Of a stretch of 64,000 bases of DNA, positions 38,918 through 47,659 are shown one piece after another. Position numbers and translations under genes: made by a program. Position 1 is the first letter of the stretch; every line of letters begins with the position of its first letter. The notes beneath the pieces were generated by a model, which saw only the letters and a list, made by a program, of their open reading frames with translations, did not search any database and had not been told where the DNA came from. The stretch covers positions 1 through 64,000 of the forward strand of contig NZ_QPIX01000016.1 in assembly GCF_003337715.1 (NCBI RefSeq), given 5' to 3'. Source of the DNA: Ciceribacter lividus (GTDB lineage: Bacteria > Pseudomonadota > Alphaproteobacteria > Rhizobiales > Rhizobiaceae).

Positions 38918-39718
38918 TCAGCGTTCGTCGGCGGCCATGGCACCGAGCAACTTCGGCAGGTCGCCGAAACGTGCCACCAGCCCGAAGATCAGCGCCGCCG
39001 CGGCGACGAAGAGCACGGTGACGGAGGCCATCACCGGCGTATAACCGTAGCGCAGCGCGTTGAAGATCTTGATCGGCAGCGTCTCCATGGTGAAGCCGAC
39101 CGTCATGTAGGCGACGATGTACTCGTTGAGCGACAGCACGAAGGCGAAGGCGTAGCCGGAGACCAGATACGGCCGGATGAGCGGCAGGACGACGGTCCGG
39201 AAAACCGTCCCGTCGTCGGCACCCATGGTCGCCGCCGCCTCGACCAGCGACCGGTCGATCGCCGAAAATCCGAGAGAAAGCGTCACCAGCGGCAGGGTCA
39301 CGAAGAAGATCGCGTGCCCGATGACCGCCGTCCACGGCTGGCCGTAGAAGCCCGTCCCCGCCCAGAAGGTCAGGAGCCCGAGCGCGGTGATCACCGGCGG
39401 CAGCGTGAAGGGGGCAATCCCGAGAACCCGGAAGATATTCGCCCACGGCGCGATCCGTCGCCACAGGAACCAGGAGAGCGGCAGGGCGATGGCGACCGCG
39501 AGCGCCGCCGAGGCGAGCGCCAGCAGAACCGAGGAAAACAGGGCCGCACGCCAGCCCGGATCAGTGAAGATCGCACCATACCAGGAAAGCGAAAATCCCT
39601 GCGGCGGGAAGGTCAGGCTCTGCTTCTCGTTCACCGACACCCCGGCGACCACCGCGATCGGCATCGCGAGGAAGATCGCGACGAGGACGAAATAGAGACG
39701 TGTCAGATTGCGGCTCAT
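38918..39718 (-). CDS. ABC transporter permease, spermidine/putrescine (PotC) type
   Basis: A 266-residue inner-membrane permease with six hydrophobic helices and the ABC importer coupling loop EAAATMGADDGTVFRTVVLP. The order ATPase-permease-permease and the presence of a PotD-like binding protein match the polyamine/opine importer group. It overlaps the first permease gene by ATGA. The frame stays open much further upstream, but the ATG at 39718 begins the membrane helix 1 region (SRNLTRLYFVLVAIFLAMPI). The actual substrate is unknown; the nearby ureohydrolase suggests a guanidino compound or polyamine. Confidence 0.9.
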   Translation of the reverse strand: MSRNLTRLYFVLVAIFLAMPIAVVAGVSVNEKQSLTFPPQGFSLSWYGAIFTDPGWRAALFSSVLLALASAALAVAIALPLSWFLWRRIAPWANIFRVLGIAPFTLPPVITALGLLTFWAGTGFYGQPWTAVIGHAIFFVTLPLVTLSLGFSAIDRSLVEAAATMGADDGTVFRTVVLPLIRPYLVSGYAFAFVLSLNEYIVAYMTVGFTMETLPIKIFNALRYGYTPVMASVTVLFVAAAALIFGLVARFGDLPKLLGAMAADER

Positions 39719-40569
39719 GCGGCCTCTCCCTTGCGTCCGACGATTAGCGTCAGCGCCACCATGCCAAGCGTCACCAGCACCAGGAAGACGGCCATGGCGG
39801 CAGCGAACGGCATGTTCGACTGGTAGATCGCCTGGTCGGTGATGAGCACGGAAAGCGTCCAGTGCTGCGGGCGGCCGAGGATCTGCGGCAGCAGATAGCA
39901 GCCGAGCGCGAAGATGAAGACCATGATCAGCGTGGCGATGATGGTGTTGCGAAGCGCCGGCACGACAACGGTCAGGAAGGCCCTCACCGGCGAGGCGCCG
40001 AGCGTGCGCGCCGCTTCCGTCAGCGTCGGGTCGAGACGCACCAGGGCCGGGTAGAGAACGAGCACAGTATAGGGCAGCGCCTGGTAGACCATGCCCGTCA
40101 GCACCGCCCCGAAATTCGGCATCAACGCCATCGGCTTTGCCATGATCCCGAGCATGACGAGAAGGTTCGATATCCCCGCGGTCCGTGAGAGCAACGTCGA
40201 CCAGGTGAAGCCGATGATGACCTCGGAGAGCGACAGGATCGACAAGAGCGCCACCAGCCAGACCACCTGCACCTTCCGCGACATGCGCGAGAGCAGGTAG
40301 GTGAAGGGCAGCCCGAGCACGACGCAGACCACGGCAACCGTGATCGCGAGCAGCAGCGAGAAGCCGAGCACGCCGCCAAAGAAGGCGGAGAGGAACCGCG
40401 CATAGTTGTCGAAGACGAAGGCTGGCTCGTAGAAGCCGCCCTGCTGGCGCTGGAAGAAGCTGACCGCGATCATCGTCCCGAACGGGATGACGAAGAAGAG
40501 GATCAGCATCCCCGCCGGAAAGACGAGCGGCGCGTAATCGAGCGCCTTCTGGGGCGGTTCGCGTCTCAT
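39715..40569 (-). CDS. ABC transporter permease, spermidine/putrescine (PotB) type
   Basis: The partner permease of 284 residues, with six hydrophobic helices beginning YAPLVFPAGMLILFFVIPFG and the coupling loop TEAARTLGASPVRAFLTVVV. It starts with overlap on the ATPase gene (ATGA) and ends with overlap on the second permease gene, so the three are translationally coupled. Confidence 0.91.
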   Translation of the reverse strand: MRREPPQKALDYAPLVFPAGMLILFFVIPFGTMIAVSFFQRQQGGFYEPAFVFDNYARFLSAFFGGVLGFSLLLAITVAVVCVVLGLPFTYLLSRMSRKVQVVWLVALLSILSLSEVIIGFTWSTLLSRTAGISNLLVMLGIMAKPMALMPNFGAVLTGMVYQALPYTVLVLYPALVRLDPTLTEAARTLGASPVRAFLTVVVPALRNTIIATLIMVFIFALGCYLLPQILGRPQHWTLSVLITDQAIYQSNMPFAAAMAVFLVLVTLGMVALTLIVGRKGEAA

Positions 40570-41597
40570 GCGGCAAGCACCACGGCCGTCTGCGGATCGA
40601 TGATCACGCCGACCTCCTGTCCGACGCTGACCGCCGGCCGCTCGCGTGGCGTCGAGACGGCGATGAGTTCGGTGCCGCGGACGTCCACGAAGGTCTCGAT
40701 GGTGCCGCCGAGATCGCGGATAAAGGTGACGCGGCCGGAAAGCCGGCCAGCACCCGGCGCCGACAAATGGATGTCCTCCGGACGGACGGAGAGGCTGCAG
40801 GCGGTCTGGCCCGGCGCGGCAATGCCTTCGACCGGCTGGCCGAGGACGAGCGTGCGACCGCCGTCGACCGTGAGCGGCAAGAGATTGGTCGAGCCGATGA
40901 AATCGGCGACGAAGCGGTCCGCCGGCTTCCGGTAGATCTCGATCGGGCTCGCGGCCTGGCGGATCTTGCCGCCGTTCATCACCACCACGGTGTCGGCCAT
41001 GGTCATCGCCTCGCGCTGGTCGTGGGTGACGACGATGGTGGTGATGCCGAGCTGTTGCTGCAGCTTGCGCAGTTCGACCTGCATCGCCTCGCGCAGCTTG
41101 GCATCGAGCGCCGAAAGCGGCTCGTCGAGCAGGAAGAGTTTTGGCGAGATCGCCAGCGCCCGGGCGATCGCCACACGCTGGCGCTGGCCGCCGGAAAGCT
41201 TGTTCACCGGCCTGTCGGCATAGCCCGGCAGGTGGATCAGCGACAGGAGTTCCTCGACCCGCCTCGCCTGCGCCTCGCGGGCGACGCCGCGGATCCTGAG
41301 CGGATAGGCGATGTTCTCGCCGACGGTCAGGTGCGGAAAGAGCGCCAGCGACTGGAACACCATGCCAAGATTGCGCTTGTGAGTGGGAACGCGAGTGATG
41401 TCCTCGCCGTCGAGCACGATCGCACCGCTCGTCGGCGTGTCGAGCCCGGCAATCATCCGGAGCAAGGTCGTCTTGCCGCAGCCGGATGGCCCGAGCATGC
41501 AGACGAATGTTCCGTGCGGAACGGTGAGCGCCACATCGTCCACGGCCGTGAAGGGGCCGAATTGCTTGGTGACACCGTTGAGAGATAGTCCGGACAT
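40566..41597 (-). CDS. ABC transporter ATP-binding protein, PotA type
   Basis: The ATPase of the importer, about 343 residues. Walker A is GPSGCGKTT (about 36-44), the signature LSGGQRQRVAIARAL, Walker B LFLLDEPLSALDAK, and a C-terminal TOBE domain from about residue 270 (PGQTACSLSVRPEDIHLSAP). Two adjacent ATGs exist; the second (41597) is used because GGAG lies 5 bases before it. It leads the minus-strand permease genes and follows the binding-protein gene after a palindromic repeat. Confidence 0.92.
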   Translation of the reverse strand: MSGLSLNGVTKQFGPFTAVDDVALTVPHGTFVCMLGPSGCGKTTLLRMIAGLDTPTSGAIVLDGEDITRVPTHKRNLGMVFQSLALFPHLTVGENIAYPLRIRGVAREAQARRVEELLSLIHLPGYADRPVNKLSGGQRQRVAIARALAISPKLFLLDEPLSALDAKLREAMQVELRKLQQQLGITTIVVTHDQREAMTMADTVVVMNGGKIRQAASPIEIYRKPADRFVADFIGSTNLLPLTVDGGRTLVLGQPVEGIAAPGQTACSLSVRPEDIHLSAPGAGRLSGRVTFIRDLGGTIETFVDVRGTELIAVSTPRERPAVSVGQEVGVIIDPQTAVVLAA

Positions 41598-41720
41598 CAT
41601 GTCTCCGAAGTCAAATAAGGTCTGGGCACATGGCCCTTCCGCCACGGGATATCATTGCGCTGGCGAATTGTGTCGCAATCCGGTGGCACGCTCAAGCAGA
41701 AGACTCTGATCGAGGCGACA

Positions 41721-41840
41721 GCCCCTCATCCGCCCTGCCGGGCACCTTCTCCCCGCAGGCGGGGAGAAGGAAAGGAGCGGCACTCGGCACTCCAGCCTCC
41801 CCTCGCCCCGCTTGCGGGGAGAGGGTCAGGGTGAGGGGCA
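41721..41840 (-). repeat. Rhizobial palindromic intergenic element (RIME-like), copy 3
   Basis: The reverse complement of the arrangement in copy 1: CCCCTCATCCGCCCTGCCGG, then CTTCTCCCCGCagGCGGGG, then CCCTCGCCCCGCttGCGGGG and GGGTCAGGGTGAGGGG. It sits in the gap between the binding-protein gene and the ATPase gene of one transporter and may lower expression of the permease genes relative to the binding protein. Confidence 0.75.
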
Positions 41841-41870
41841 GTCTTGTTGACAGCCGTAGCTCCCGCCAAG

Positions 41871-42959
41871 TCAGCCGACGATCAGTTCGGTCCACTTCTG
41901 GTTCAGCCAGTCCGACTTGGTCTGGTAGAGGTCATAACGCGGGATGACCGGATCGATGTCCGAGGAGACCGCGGCGAATTCCTCCGCCGTCAGGTCGAGC
42001 AGGTCGCGCTTGACCGTCGGCGCGGTACCGACCTTGCGCGACAGCGTCGCCTGGATCGAGGGCTGGCACATGTAGTCGATGAAGACATGGGCCTCATCCG
42101 ACTTTTCGGAAGCCCGCGACAGCGCCCAGCAGCCGGAATCGAGAATGCCGCCTTCCTTCGGGAAGGTGGAGCGGACCGGATGGCCTTCCGAAGCGGCAAG
42201 CCCCGTCACGTCGTGATAGTACTGCCCCATCGGGATCTCGCCCGACTTCAGCGCCTGCTCGAACTGCGCCTCGTCACGATACCACAGGCGGACGTTCGGC
42301 TTCACCTCGGCGAGCTTGTCGAACACCTTCAGGATGCCTTCCTCGGTGTCGAGCGCGTTGGTGCCGCCGAAATAGGTTTTCGCCGTCACCTCCAGCAGGA
42401 AGGAGTTGGACACGAGCGCGAGCAGGCCGAGCTTGTCCTCGTTCGCCGGATCCCAGAGGGCCGCCCAGGAGGTCGGCGCCTCCTTGTAGACGTCCGTGTT
42501 GGTGACCTGCGTGATGTACCAGGCGACGGCACCGAGGCCAGCGACCCGGCCGTCCGGATACTTGTTGACGAAGTGGTCGACGAGGTTCGAGACGTTCTTG
42601 ATCTTGCCGAGATCAAGCGGCGCCCAGAGATCGGTCGCCTGACCTTTCAGCATCGCGACCTGCGACATCATCGAGACGTCGGCGGGCGCCTGGCCCGCCT
42701 TGGCGGCCTGCTCGAGCTGCACGAGCCAGGCTTCCCCGGTCGGCTCGGCGACGGATTCGATTGCGATACCGGTCGCCTTGGTGAAATCCGGGAAGATGTT
42801 CTTGTCGAAGGAGTCCTTGAAGTAGCCGCCGTAGACGCCGACCTTCAGCGACTTGTCCTGGGCCTTGAGGATGGAGGGCATCGCAAGCATGCCCGCACCG
42901 GCGATCGAGCCGGCCAGCACGCCGCGGCGGCTGATCGAAGTCTGCAGAAATTTCGTCAT
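41871..42959 (-). CDS. ABC transporter substrate-binding protein, PotD/opine type, with Tat signal
   Basis: A periplasmic type-2 binding protein of 362 residues. The N-terminus has a twin-arginine signal SISRRGVLAGS followed by a hydrophobic stretch and cleavage after ILKA. The mature part starts KSLKVGVYGGYFKDSFDKNI, typical of polyamine/iron/opine binding proteins. The ATG at 42959 opens the Tat signal; the frame before it is not coding-like. It leads the transporter operon after the ureohydrolase gene, so the pair may act on the same compound. The ligand is not shown by the sequence. Confidence 0.88.
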   Translation of the reverse strand: MTKFLQTSISRRGVLAGSIAGAGMLAMPSILKAQDKSLKVGVYGGYFKDSFDKNIFPDFTKATGIAIESVAEPTGEAWLVQLEQAAKAGQAPADVSMMSQVAMLKGQATDLWAPLDLGKIKNVSNLVDHFVNKYPDGRVAGLGAVAWYITQVTNTDVYKEAPTSWAALWDPANEDKLGLLALVSNSFLLEVTAKTYFGGTNALDTEEGILKVFDKLAEVKPNVRLWYRDEAQFEQALKSGEIPMGQYYHDVTGLAASEGHPVRSTFPKEGGILDSGCWALSRASEKSDEAHVFIDYMCQPSIQATLSRKVGTAPTVKRDLLDLTAEEFAAVSSDIDPVIPRYDLYQTKSDWLNQKWTELIVG

Positions 42960-43053
42960 GGCTTTGTTCCCTTTATGTGGCTCTTGGTTGTCATCACTCA
43001 GTTGAAGCCGGGATGCGTTTTCGCGCAAGCCCGCCTGGTTTCCTGCTTTCGGC

Positions 43054-44109
43054 TCAGCGCCTCACGACGGCCGGGCTGAAGACCATCAGGCTCAGGATTT
43101 CGAAGAGAACCTGCGCCCCGGCATGGGCGGTGTTGTGGGTCGCATCGTATTGCGGCGCCACTTCCACCACGTCGCCGCCGACGAGGTTCATTCCCTTCAG
43201 CCCGCGAATGAGTTCGAGCACCTCGCGCGAGGTGAGCCCGCCGACCTCGGGCGTGCCCGTTCCCGGGGCGATCGAGGGATCGAGGCTGTCGATGTCGAAG
43301 GAGAGATAGGTCGGGCCGTCGCCGATGATCTTCCTGGTCTTCTCGATGATCGCCGGCATGCCGAGGCCGGTGATCTCTTCGGCATGGATCACGGTCATCC
43401 CGGACTCGTAGGAGAACTCCCAGAGATACTCCGCCGAGCCGCGGATGCCGATCTGGATCGTGCGGGTCGGATCGAGCGTGCCGTCGAGAACCGCGTTGCG
43501 GAACGGGCCGCCGTGATGGAACTTCGACTGGTCGAACGGCCCGCCGGTATCGCAATGGGCGTCGATGTGCACGAGCCCGACCGGACCGTGCTTGCGGGCG
43601 ATGGGCTTCAGGATCGACTGGGTGATCGAATGATCGCCGCCGACCGAGAGCGGCAGCACGCCGGCGTCGACGATCTTCGAGAGATAGCGTTCGATGTCCT
43701 CGTGGCTGAGCTCCAGCCGGTAGCGGCTGGAAAACGGCACGTCGCCGATGTCCGCCACCTTGAGGTCGAAGACCGGCGCGCAATCGAGCACGTGGTTGTA
43801 GGGACCGATGCGGTCGATGCTGCGCAGGGCCCGGGGCCCGAACCGCGATCCCGGCCGGTTGGTGACGCCGAGATCCATCGGCACGCCGACGATCGCCACC
43901 TGCAGGTCGCCGAAATCCGGGGCCTGCGGGTCGACCTGTCGATGCGGGGCGCTGAGGAAGGTCGGCACGCCGGCATAGGGAGCCGCGCGGGTGCCGTTCG
44001 AAAAGATCTTCGCGCCGACTTTGGCGAACTTCGGATCGAAAATCTCGCCGGCTCCGTCGCCACCGTATTTCGCCCTGAGCGCCTCGAGTTTCGCCGGATC
44101 CCACGCCAT
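43054..44109 (-). CDS. Agmatinase-family ureohydrolase
   Basis: A manganese enzyme that splits urea from a guanidino compound such as agmatine, guanidinobutyrate or guanidinopropionate. The 351 residues hold the metal motifs GGDHSITQS, VHIDAHCDTGG and LSFDIDSLDPSIAPGTGTPE. It starts at ATG 44109 (MAWDPAKLEALRAKYGG) with an AAAGGAA site upstream. The N-terminal 40-residue extension is longer than in E. coli SpeB and is like other proteobacterial guanidino-acid hydrolases. It is transcribed with the following ABC importer and divergently from a LysR regulator. The exact substrate is open. Confidence 0.9.
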   Translation of the reverse strand: MAWDPAKLEALRAKYGGDGAGEIFDPKFAKVGAKIFSNGTRAAPYAGVPTFLSAPHRQVDPQAPDFGDLQVAIVGVPMDLGVTNRPGSRFGPRALRSIDRIGPYNHVLDCAPVFDLKVADIGDVPFSSRYRLELSHEDIERYLSKIVDAGVLPLSVGGDHSITQSILKPIARKHGPVGLVHIDAHCDTGGPFDQSKFHHGGPFRNAVLDGTLDPTRTIQIGIRGSAEYLWEFSYESGMTVIHAEEITGLGMPAIIEKTRKIIGDGPTYLSFDIDSLDPSIAPGTGTPEVGGLTSREVLELIRGLKGMNLVGGDVVEVAPQYDATHNTAHAGAQVLFEILSLMVFSPAVVRR

Positions 44110-44211
44110 CTCGTCGTTCCTTTCCTCGCCGTTTCGAAAGCGGGTCCGCGGCCTGGCCACGATATGACTTTCAAAAGGGCATTCTTCGGCCCTGCCTCAA
44201 TGTTGAGCATT

Positions 44212-44228
44212 ATCCCTACAAAAGGGAT
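44212..44228. promoter_or_regulatory. Inverted repeat in the ureohydrolase/LysR gap
   Basis: ATCCCT-ACAAA-AGGGAT, perfect 6-bp arms (an ATC-N11-GAT arrangement) in the 180-base divergent gap. It is a plausible LysR operator. Confidence 0.4.
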
Positions 44229-44289
44229 GGAAATGCAATTGACGATGTAATAGCAATCCATGTGAGAAAAATTCACAAGCATCGAGCCC

Positions 44290-45330
44290 ATGACCGCGCG
44301 CCTGCCACCGCTCAATCCGCTCCGCGCCTTCGAGGCCGCCGCAAGGCTCGGCTCGATTTCCGCCGCCGCCCGCGAACTGAAGGTGACCCACGGCGCGGTC
44401 AGCCACCAGATCAGGACGCTCGAGGAAAGCCTGAAGGCGAGCCTGTTCGAACGCGGCGGCAACAGGCTCAAGCTGACGCCGCAGGGCGCGCTGCTGCTGC
44501 CGGCCGTCTCCTCCGCCTTCGAAGGCATTGCCGCCGCGACCGCTCTGGTCAACCGTCCCTCGACCAGCGGCAACCTGCGCGTCTCGTGCGTCCCCGCCCT
44601 GCTCTCGCTCTGGCTGATCCCGCGCATGGGCTCATTCAGCGAGCAGTATCCGGAGATCAGCCTGACGCTCACCTCCAGCAACGACGCCGCGCTCGTGCAA
44701 TCGCCGGAGATCGACGTCGCCATCCTCTACGGGCCGGGCGGCTGGCGTGACTGCTGGGCGCGGCTGTGGAGCAGCCTTGAACTCTTCCCCGTTGCGAGCC
44801 CGACCCTTCTCAACAGCCGGCCTCTGCGCTCAGTCCGCGATCTGCGCGACCACGTCCTGCTGCACGGCGACGACGGACGTGAGTGGAACACCTGGCTTGC
44901 CGCCGCCGATCAGCTCGACATGCCGCGGCTCAGGGAACACTTCATGAGCGACGCGAGGCTCTCCACGGAAGCAGCCCGTCATGGCCAGGGCATCGCGCTC
45001 GGCGACAATATCACTGCGAGCAGTCTCATCGCCTCGGGCGAACTCGTTATCCCGTTCGACCTCTCGGTTCCGGCCTCCGACGCCTTCTACGTCACCTGCC
45101 GCAACGAGGTGCGTTCGGCCCCGATCGCCAAGGTCTTCATCGACTGGATGTTCTCGACCATCGAAAGCGAGCGGCTCTCCCGCCCGAGCACCTCGGCCCG
45201 CCACCTCATCCGCAGCCGCGCGCCGCGTGCCGCGCCCGCGCAATCCGATCCGCTCGGCACGTTTTCAACGCGGTCCCACCCGCGCGCCGCACTTGCCACC
45301 AAGCCCCGCCGCAAGAGCGAGAAGCGATAA
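44290..45330 (+). CDS. LysR-family regulator, GcvA type
   Basis: A 346-residue LTTR. Its N-terminus RLPPLNPLRAFEAAARLGSI and the HTH core AARELKVTHGAVSHQIRTLE are typical of the GcvA/AmpR subgroup, as is the C-terminal effector domain. It has an extra basic, low-complexity tail of about 50 residues (RSRAPRAAPAQSD and later KPRRKSEKR), not usual for the family. It diverges from the ureohydrolase-transporter operon and precedes the aminotransferase gene by 23 bases, so it probably controls both. Its effector is unknown. Confidence 0.87.
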   Translation: MTARLPPLNPLRAFEAAARLGSISAAARELKVTHGAVSHQIRTLEESLKASLFERGGNRLKLTPQGALLLPAVSSAFEGIAAATALVNRPSTSGNLRVSCVPALLSLWLIPRMGSFSEQYPEISLTLTSSNDAALVQSPEIDVAILYGPGGWRDCWARLWSSLELFPVASPTLLNSRPLRSVRDLRDHVLLHGDDGREWNTWLAAADQLDMPRLREHFMSDARLSTEAARHGQGIALGDNITASSLIASGELVIPFDLSVPASDAFYVTCRNEVRSAPIAKVFIDWMFSTIESERLSRPSTSARHLIRSRAPRAAPAQSDPLGTFSTRSHPRAALATKPRRKSEKR

Positions 45331-45353
45331 GCAAACTGGAAAGACGACGAACC

Positions 45354-46529
45354 ATGCCCTCTGCCTCCTTCAATCCGCTCGTATTCCGGCTGTCGCCACC
45401 ACCGGTTCCCTCGGTCTTCGCCTGGGGTCGCGCCTATGACGGTGCATCGGGACCGCTGATCGACCTCTCGCAGGCCGTCCCCGGCTATCCGCCGCATCCC
45501 GACATGCTCGCCTGGCTTGGCGAGGCTGCGGCCTCGAAGGCCTGCGCCGGCTACGGGCCGATCGAGGGCGAGGATGCGCTGCGCGATGCCTATGCCGCGG
45601 AGATGGCTGAAATCTATGGCGCGCCCGTCACCGCCGCGAATATCCATATCACCTCCGGCTGCAACCAGGCCTTCATGGCGGCCGTGATGGCAATCGCCGG
45701 CGCCGGCGACCGGGTGGCGCTGACCGACCCCTTCTATTTCAATCAGGAGACGACACTGGCGATGCTCGGCATCGGTTGTGAACTGCTGCCGCTCGACGCC
45801 GCCGACGGCTTCGTGCCGCGCCTGGAACGAGTCCGCGAGGTCCTCGCCCGGGGCGTGAAGGCGATCGCCCTCGTCACCCCGAACAACCCGACCGGCGCCG
45901 TCTATCCCGGCCCACTGCTAAAAGACATCTTCGAACTCTGCCGTGCGGCCGGCGCCTGGCTCATTCTCGACGAGACCTATCGAGATTTCCTGCCGGCGGG
46001 TGAACGGCCGCACGACCTGCTGTCGGTGGCGGGATGGGAAGAAAACCTCATCCTTCTCTATTCCTTCTCGAAGTCGTTCTGCATCCCCGGCCACCGGCTC
46101 GGCGCCGTCACCGCCGGCGAACGCACGGTCGCCGAGATCGCCAAGGTCATGGACAATTTGCAGATCTGCGCGTCACGCGCGCCGCAGGTCGCCGTCGCGA
46201 GAGCAATTCCGGCACTGAAGCAATGGAGAGACGCCAACCGCGCAGAAATCCTCGCCCGCGCAGACGCGCTCCGCGCCGTCATGGCAGGCCTTCCCGCATG
46301 GAAGATGGACTCGCTCGGCGCCTATTTCGCCTTCATCCGCCACCCCTTCGGCGATCTGACATCCGCCGAGGTGGCGGAAATGCTCGCCAGGAAGGCCGGT
46401 GTGCTGTGCCTGCCGGGCGCCTATTTCGGCGAGCGTCAGGGGGCATACCTGCGTTTCGCCTTCGCCAATGCCAACGCCCCAACCATCGCGACGCTAGCGA
46501 ACAGGCTCGGCGGCTTCACTCCCACCTGA
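45354..46529 (+). CDS. PLP-dependent aminotransferase, class I/II
   Basis: A fold-type I aminotransferase of 391 residues. It shows the substrate/PLP region YGPIEGEDALRDAYAAEM, the asparagine block LVTPNNPTGAVYPG, the aspartate in LILDETYRDFL and the PLP lysine in LYSFSKSFCIPGHRLG. The amino donor is not clear. Its location next to a guanidino-compound ureohydrolase and an importer suggests it removes the amino group that remains after urea release, but that is inference. ATG at 45354 is chosen at the start of homology; the frame upstream overlaps the LysR gene. Confidence 0.86.
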   Translation: MPSASFNPLVFRLSPPPVPSVFAWGRAYDGASGPLIDLSQAVPGYPPHPDMLAWLGEAAASKACAGYGPIEGEDALRDAYAAEMAEIYGAPVTAANIHITSGCNQAFMAAVMAIAGAGDRVALTDPFYFNQETTLAMLGIGCELLPLDAADGFVPRLERVREVLARGVKAIALVTPNNPTGAVYPGPLLKDIFELCRAAGAWLILDETYRDFLPAGERPHDLLSVAGWEENLILLYSFSKSFCIPGHRLGAVTAGERTVAEIAKVMDNLQICASRAPQVAVARAIPALKQWRDANRAEILARADALRAVMAGLPAWKMDSLGAYFAFIRHPFGDLTSAEVAEMLARKAGVLCLPGAYFGERQGAYLRFAFANANAPTIATLANRLGGFTPT

Positions 46530-46537
46530 CGCCGCCG

Positions 46538-47488
46538 CTATCGGTTGCCGGACCACCGGGGGGTGGCGTGGAGCTCCTGCATGACGAGATCGCGCAGCCG
46601 CGCCGCCACCGGCGTCATCTGCGTCCGCTTGACCGTCAGGAGGTGGTAGGGCGCCACCACGATCGGCACGCGGATGTCGAGCTTGCAGAGGCCGGTACCG
46701 GTGCTGCCGCACAGGAGGTCGGACACCTCCCGCGACATGGGCGCGATGGCGTTCGAGGACGCAAGCATGGCGATCATCACCAGCAGCGAGGTCGTGTTGA
46801 CGATGTTGGAGGGAATCTGCACGCCGGATTCGATGAACATCGCTTCCACCGCCTGCCGCACCGGCGCGCCCGGCGCCTGCATCACCCATGCGAAATGCAC
46901 GATGTCGGCCGGCGACAGATCATTGGCGTAGGCCAGCGGATGGCTCTCGTGCACGAGGAGGTTCACCTCCTCCACGCGCGCGTCGAGAATGTCGAACTGA
47001 CGCGCATCGATCCCTGCCGGAATACGCCCGAGCGCGAAGTCGAGCTGGCCCGACAGGAGGTCGCCGATCAGGGCGTCGCTGGAGGCGACGTCGACATGGA
47101 TGTCGGCTGCCGCCGCCTCCGCCTTGAGCGCCTGGATGGCGGGCACGATGAAGCCCACAGCCCCACCGGTGACGGCACCGGCACGCACGGTGCCGCGCAG
47201 GCCGCGCTTGATCGCATCGACCTCGCGGATCGCCTCGTCCATCTCCTCCAGCAGTGTCCGCGCCCGCCGCGCGAGCGCGAGCCCCACCGCCGTCGGCTCC
47301 ATGCCCTTCGGCGTGCGAACGAACACCGGCGCATCGATCAGCCGCTCGATGTCCCCAAGCATCCGCGAGGCAGCGGGCTGCGTGATCGACAGCGCCTGGG
47401 CAGCGAGACTGAGCTGCCCGCGCTCCGCGATCACGCGGATCAGGCTGAAATGCTTCGGTTGCAGGCGCTGAAAGTGGATTTCGGACAT
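46538..47488 (-). CDS. gbpR: LysR-family regulator of the galactose/arabinose locus (GbpR type)
   Basis: A 316-residue LTTR divergent from chvE. The N-terminal HTH has QPKHFSLIRVIAERGQLSLA and ALSITQPAASRMLGDIERLI. In Agrobacterium, GbpR activates chvE in response to galactose, arabinose and fucose, and the gene arrangement here is the same. Inverted repeats in the 171-base gap are likely binding sites. The product would control the whole chvE-ggu-catabolic unit; this is known for the chvE part in relatives and inferred for the rest. Confidence 0.9.
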   Translation of the reverse strand: MSEIHFQRLQPKHFSLIRVIAERGQLSLAAQALSITQPAASRMLGDIERLIDAPVFVRTPKGMEPTAVGLALARRARTLLEEMDEAIREVDAIKRGLRGTVRAGAVTGGAVGFIVPAIQALKAEAAAADIHVDVASSDALIGDLLSGQLDFALGRIPAGIDARQFDILDARVEEVNLLVHESHPLAYANDLSPADIVHFAWVMQAPGAPVRQAVEAMFIESGVQIPSNIVNTTSLLVMIAMLASSNAIAPMSREVSDLLCGSTGTGLCKLDIRVPIVVAPYHLLTVKRTQMTPVAARLRDLVMQELHATPRWSGNR

Positions 47489-47495
47489 GAACTGT

Positions 47496-47511
47496 ATATC
47501 AACTATGATAT
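47496..47511. promoter_or_regulatory. Inverted repeat, likely GbpR binding site
   Basis: ATATC-AACTAT-GATAT, 5-bp perfect arms, 8 bases from the gbpR start codon in the gbpR/chvE gap. It has the ATC-N6-GAT form seen in many LysR sites. Confidence 0.45.
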
Positions 47512-47536
47512 GCAGAAAGTCAAAATAATCATTTGA

Positions 47537-47548
47537 TCGATATATCGA
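47537..47548. promoter_or_regulatory. Palindrome TCGATATATCGA upstream of chvE
   Basis: A perfect 12-base palindrome, 26 bases after the first repeat. It could be a second half of the GbpR site or part of the chvE promoter. Confidence 0.35.
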
Positions 47549-47659
47549 GGGCGATAAAACTCGCCTCGGGAGCTGGGGGCTGCGAAGCCAGCCACCCGTT
47601 CTTGTTTCAGCGGCGCCAGGAGGGGCTTGGCGCCGTACGGTATGACCAGGGAGGTTACC

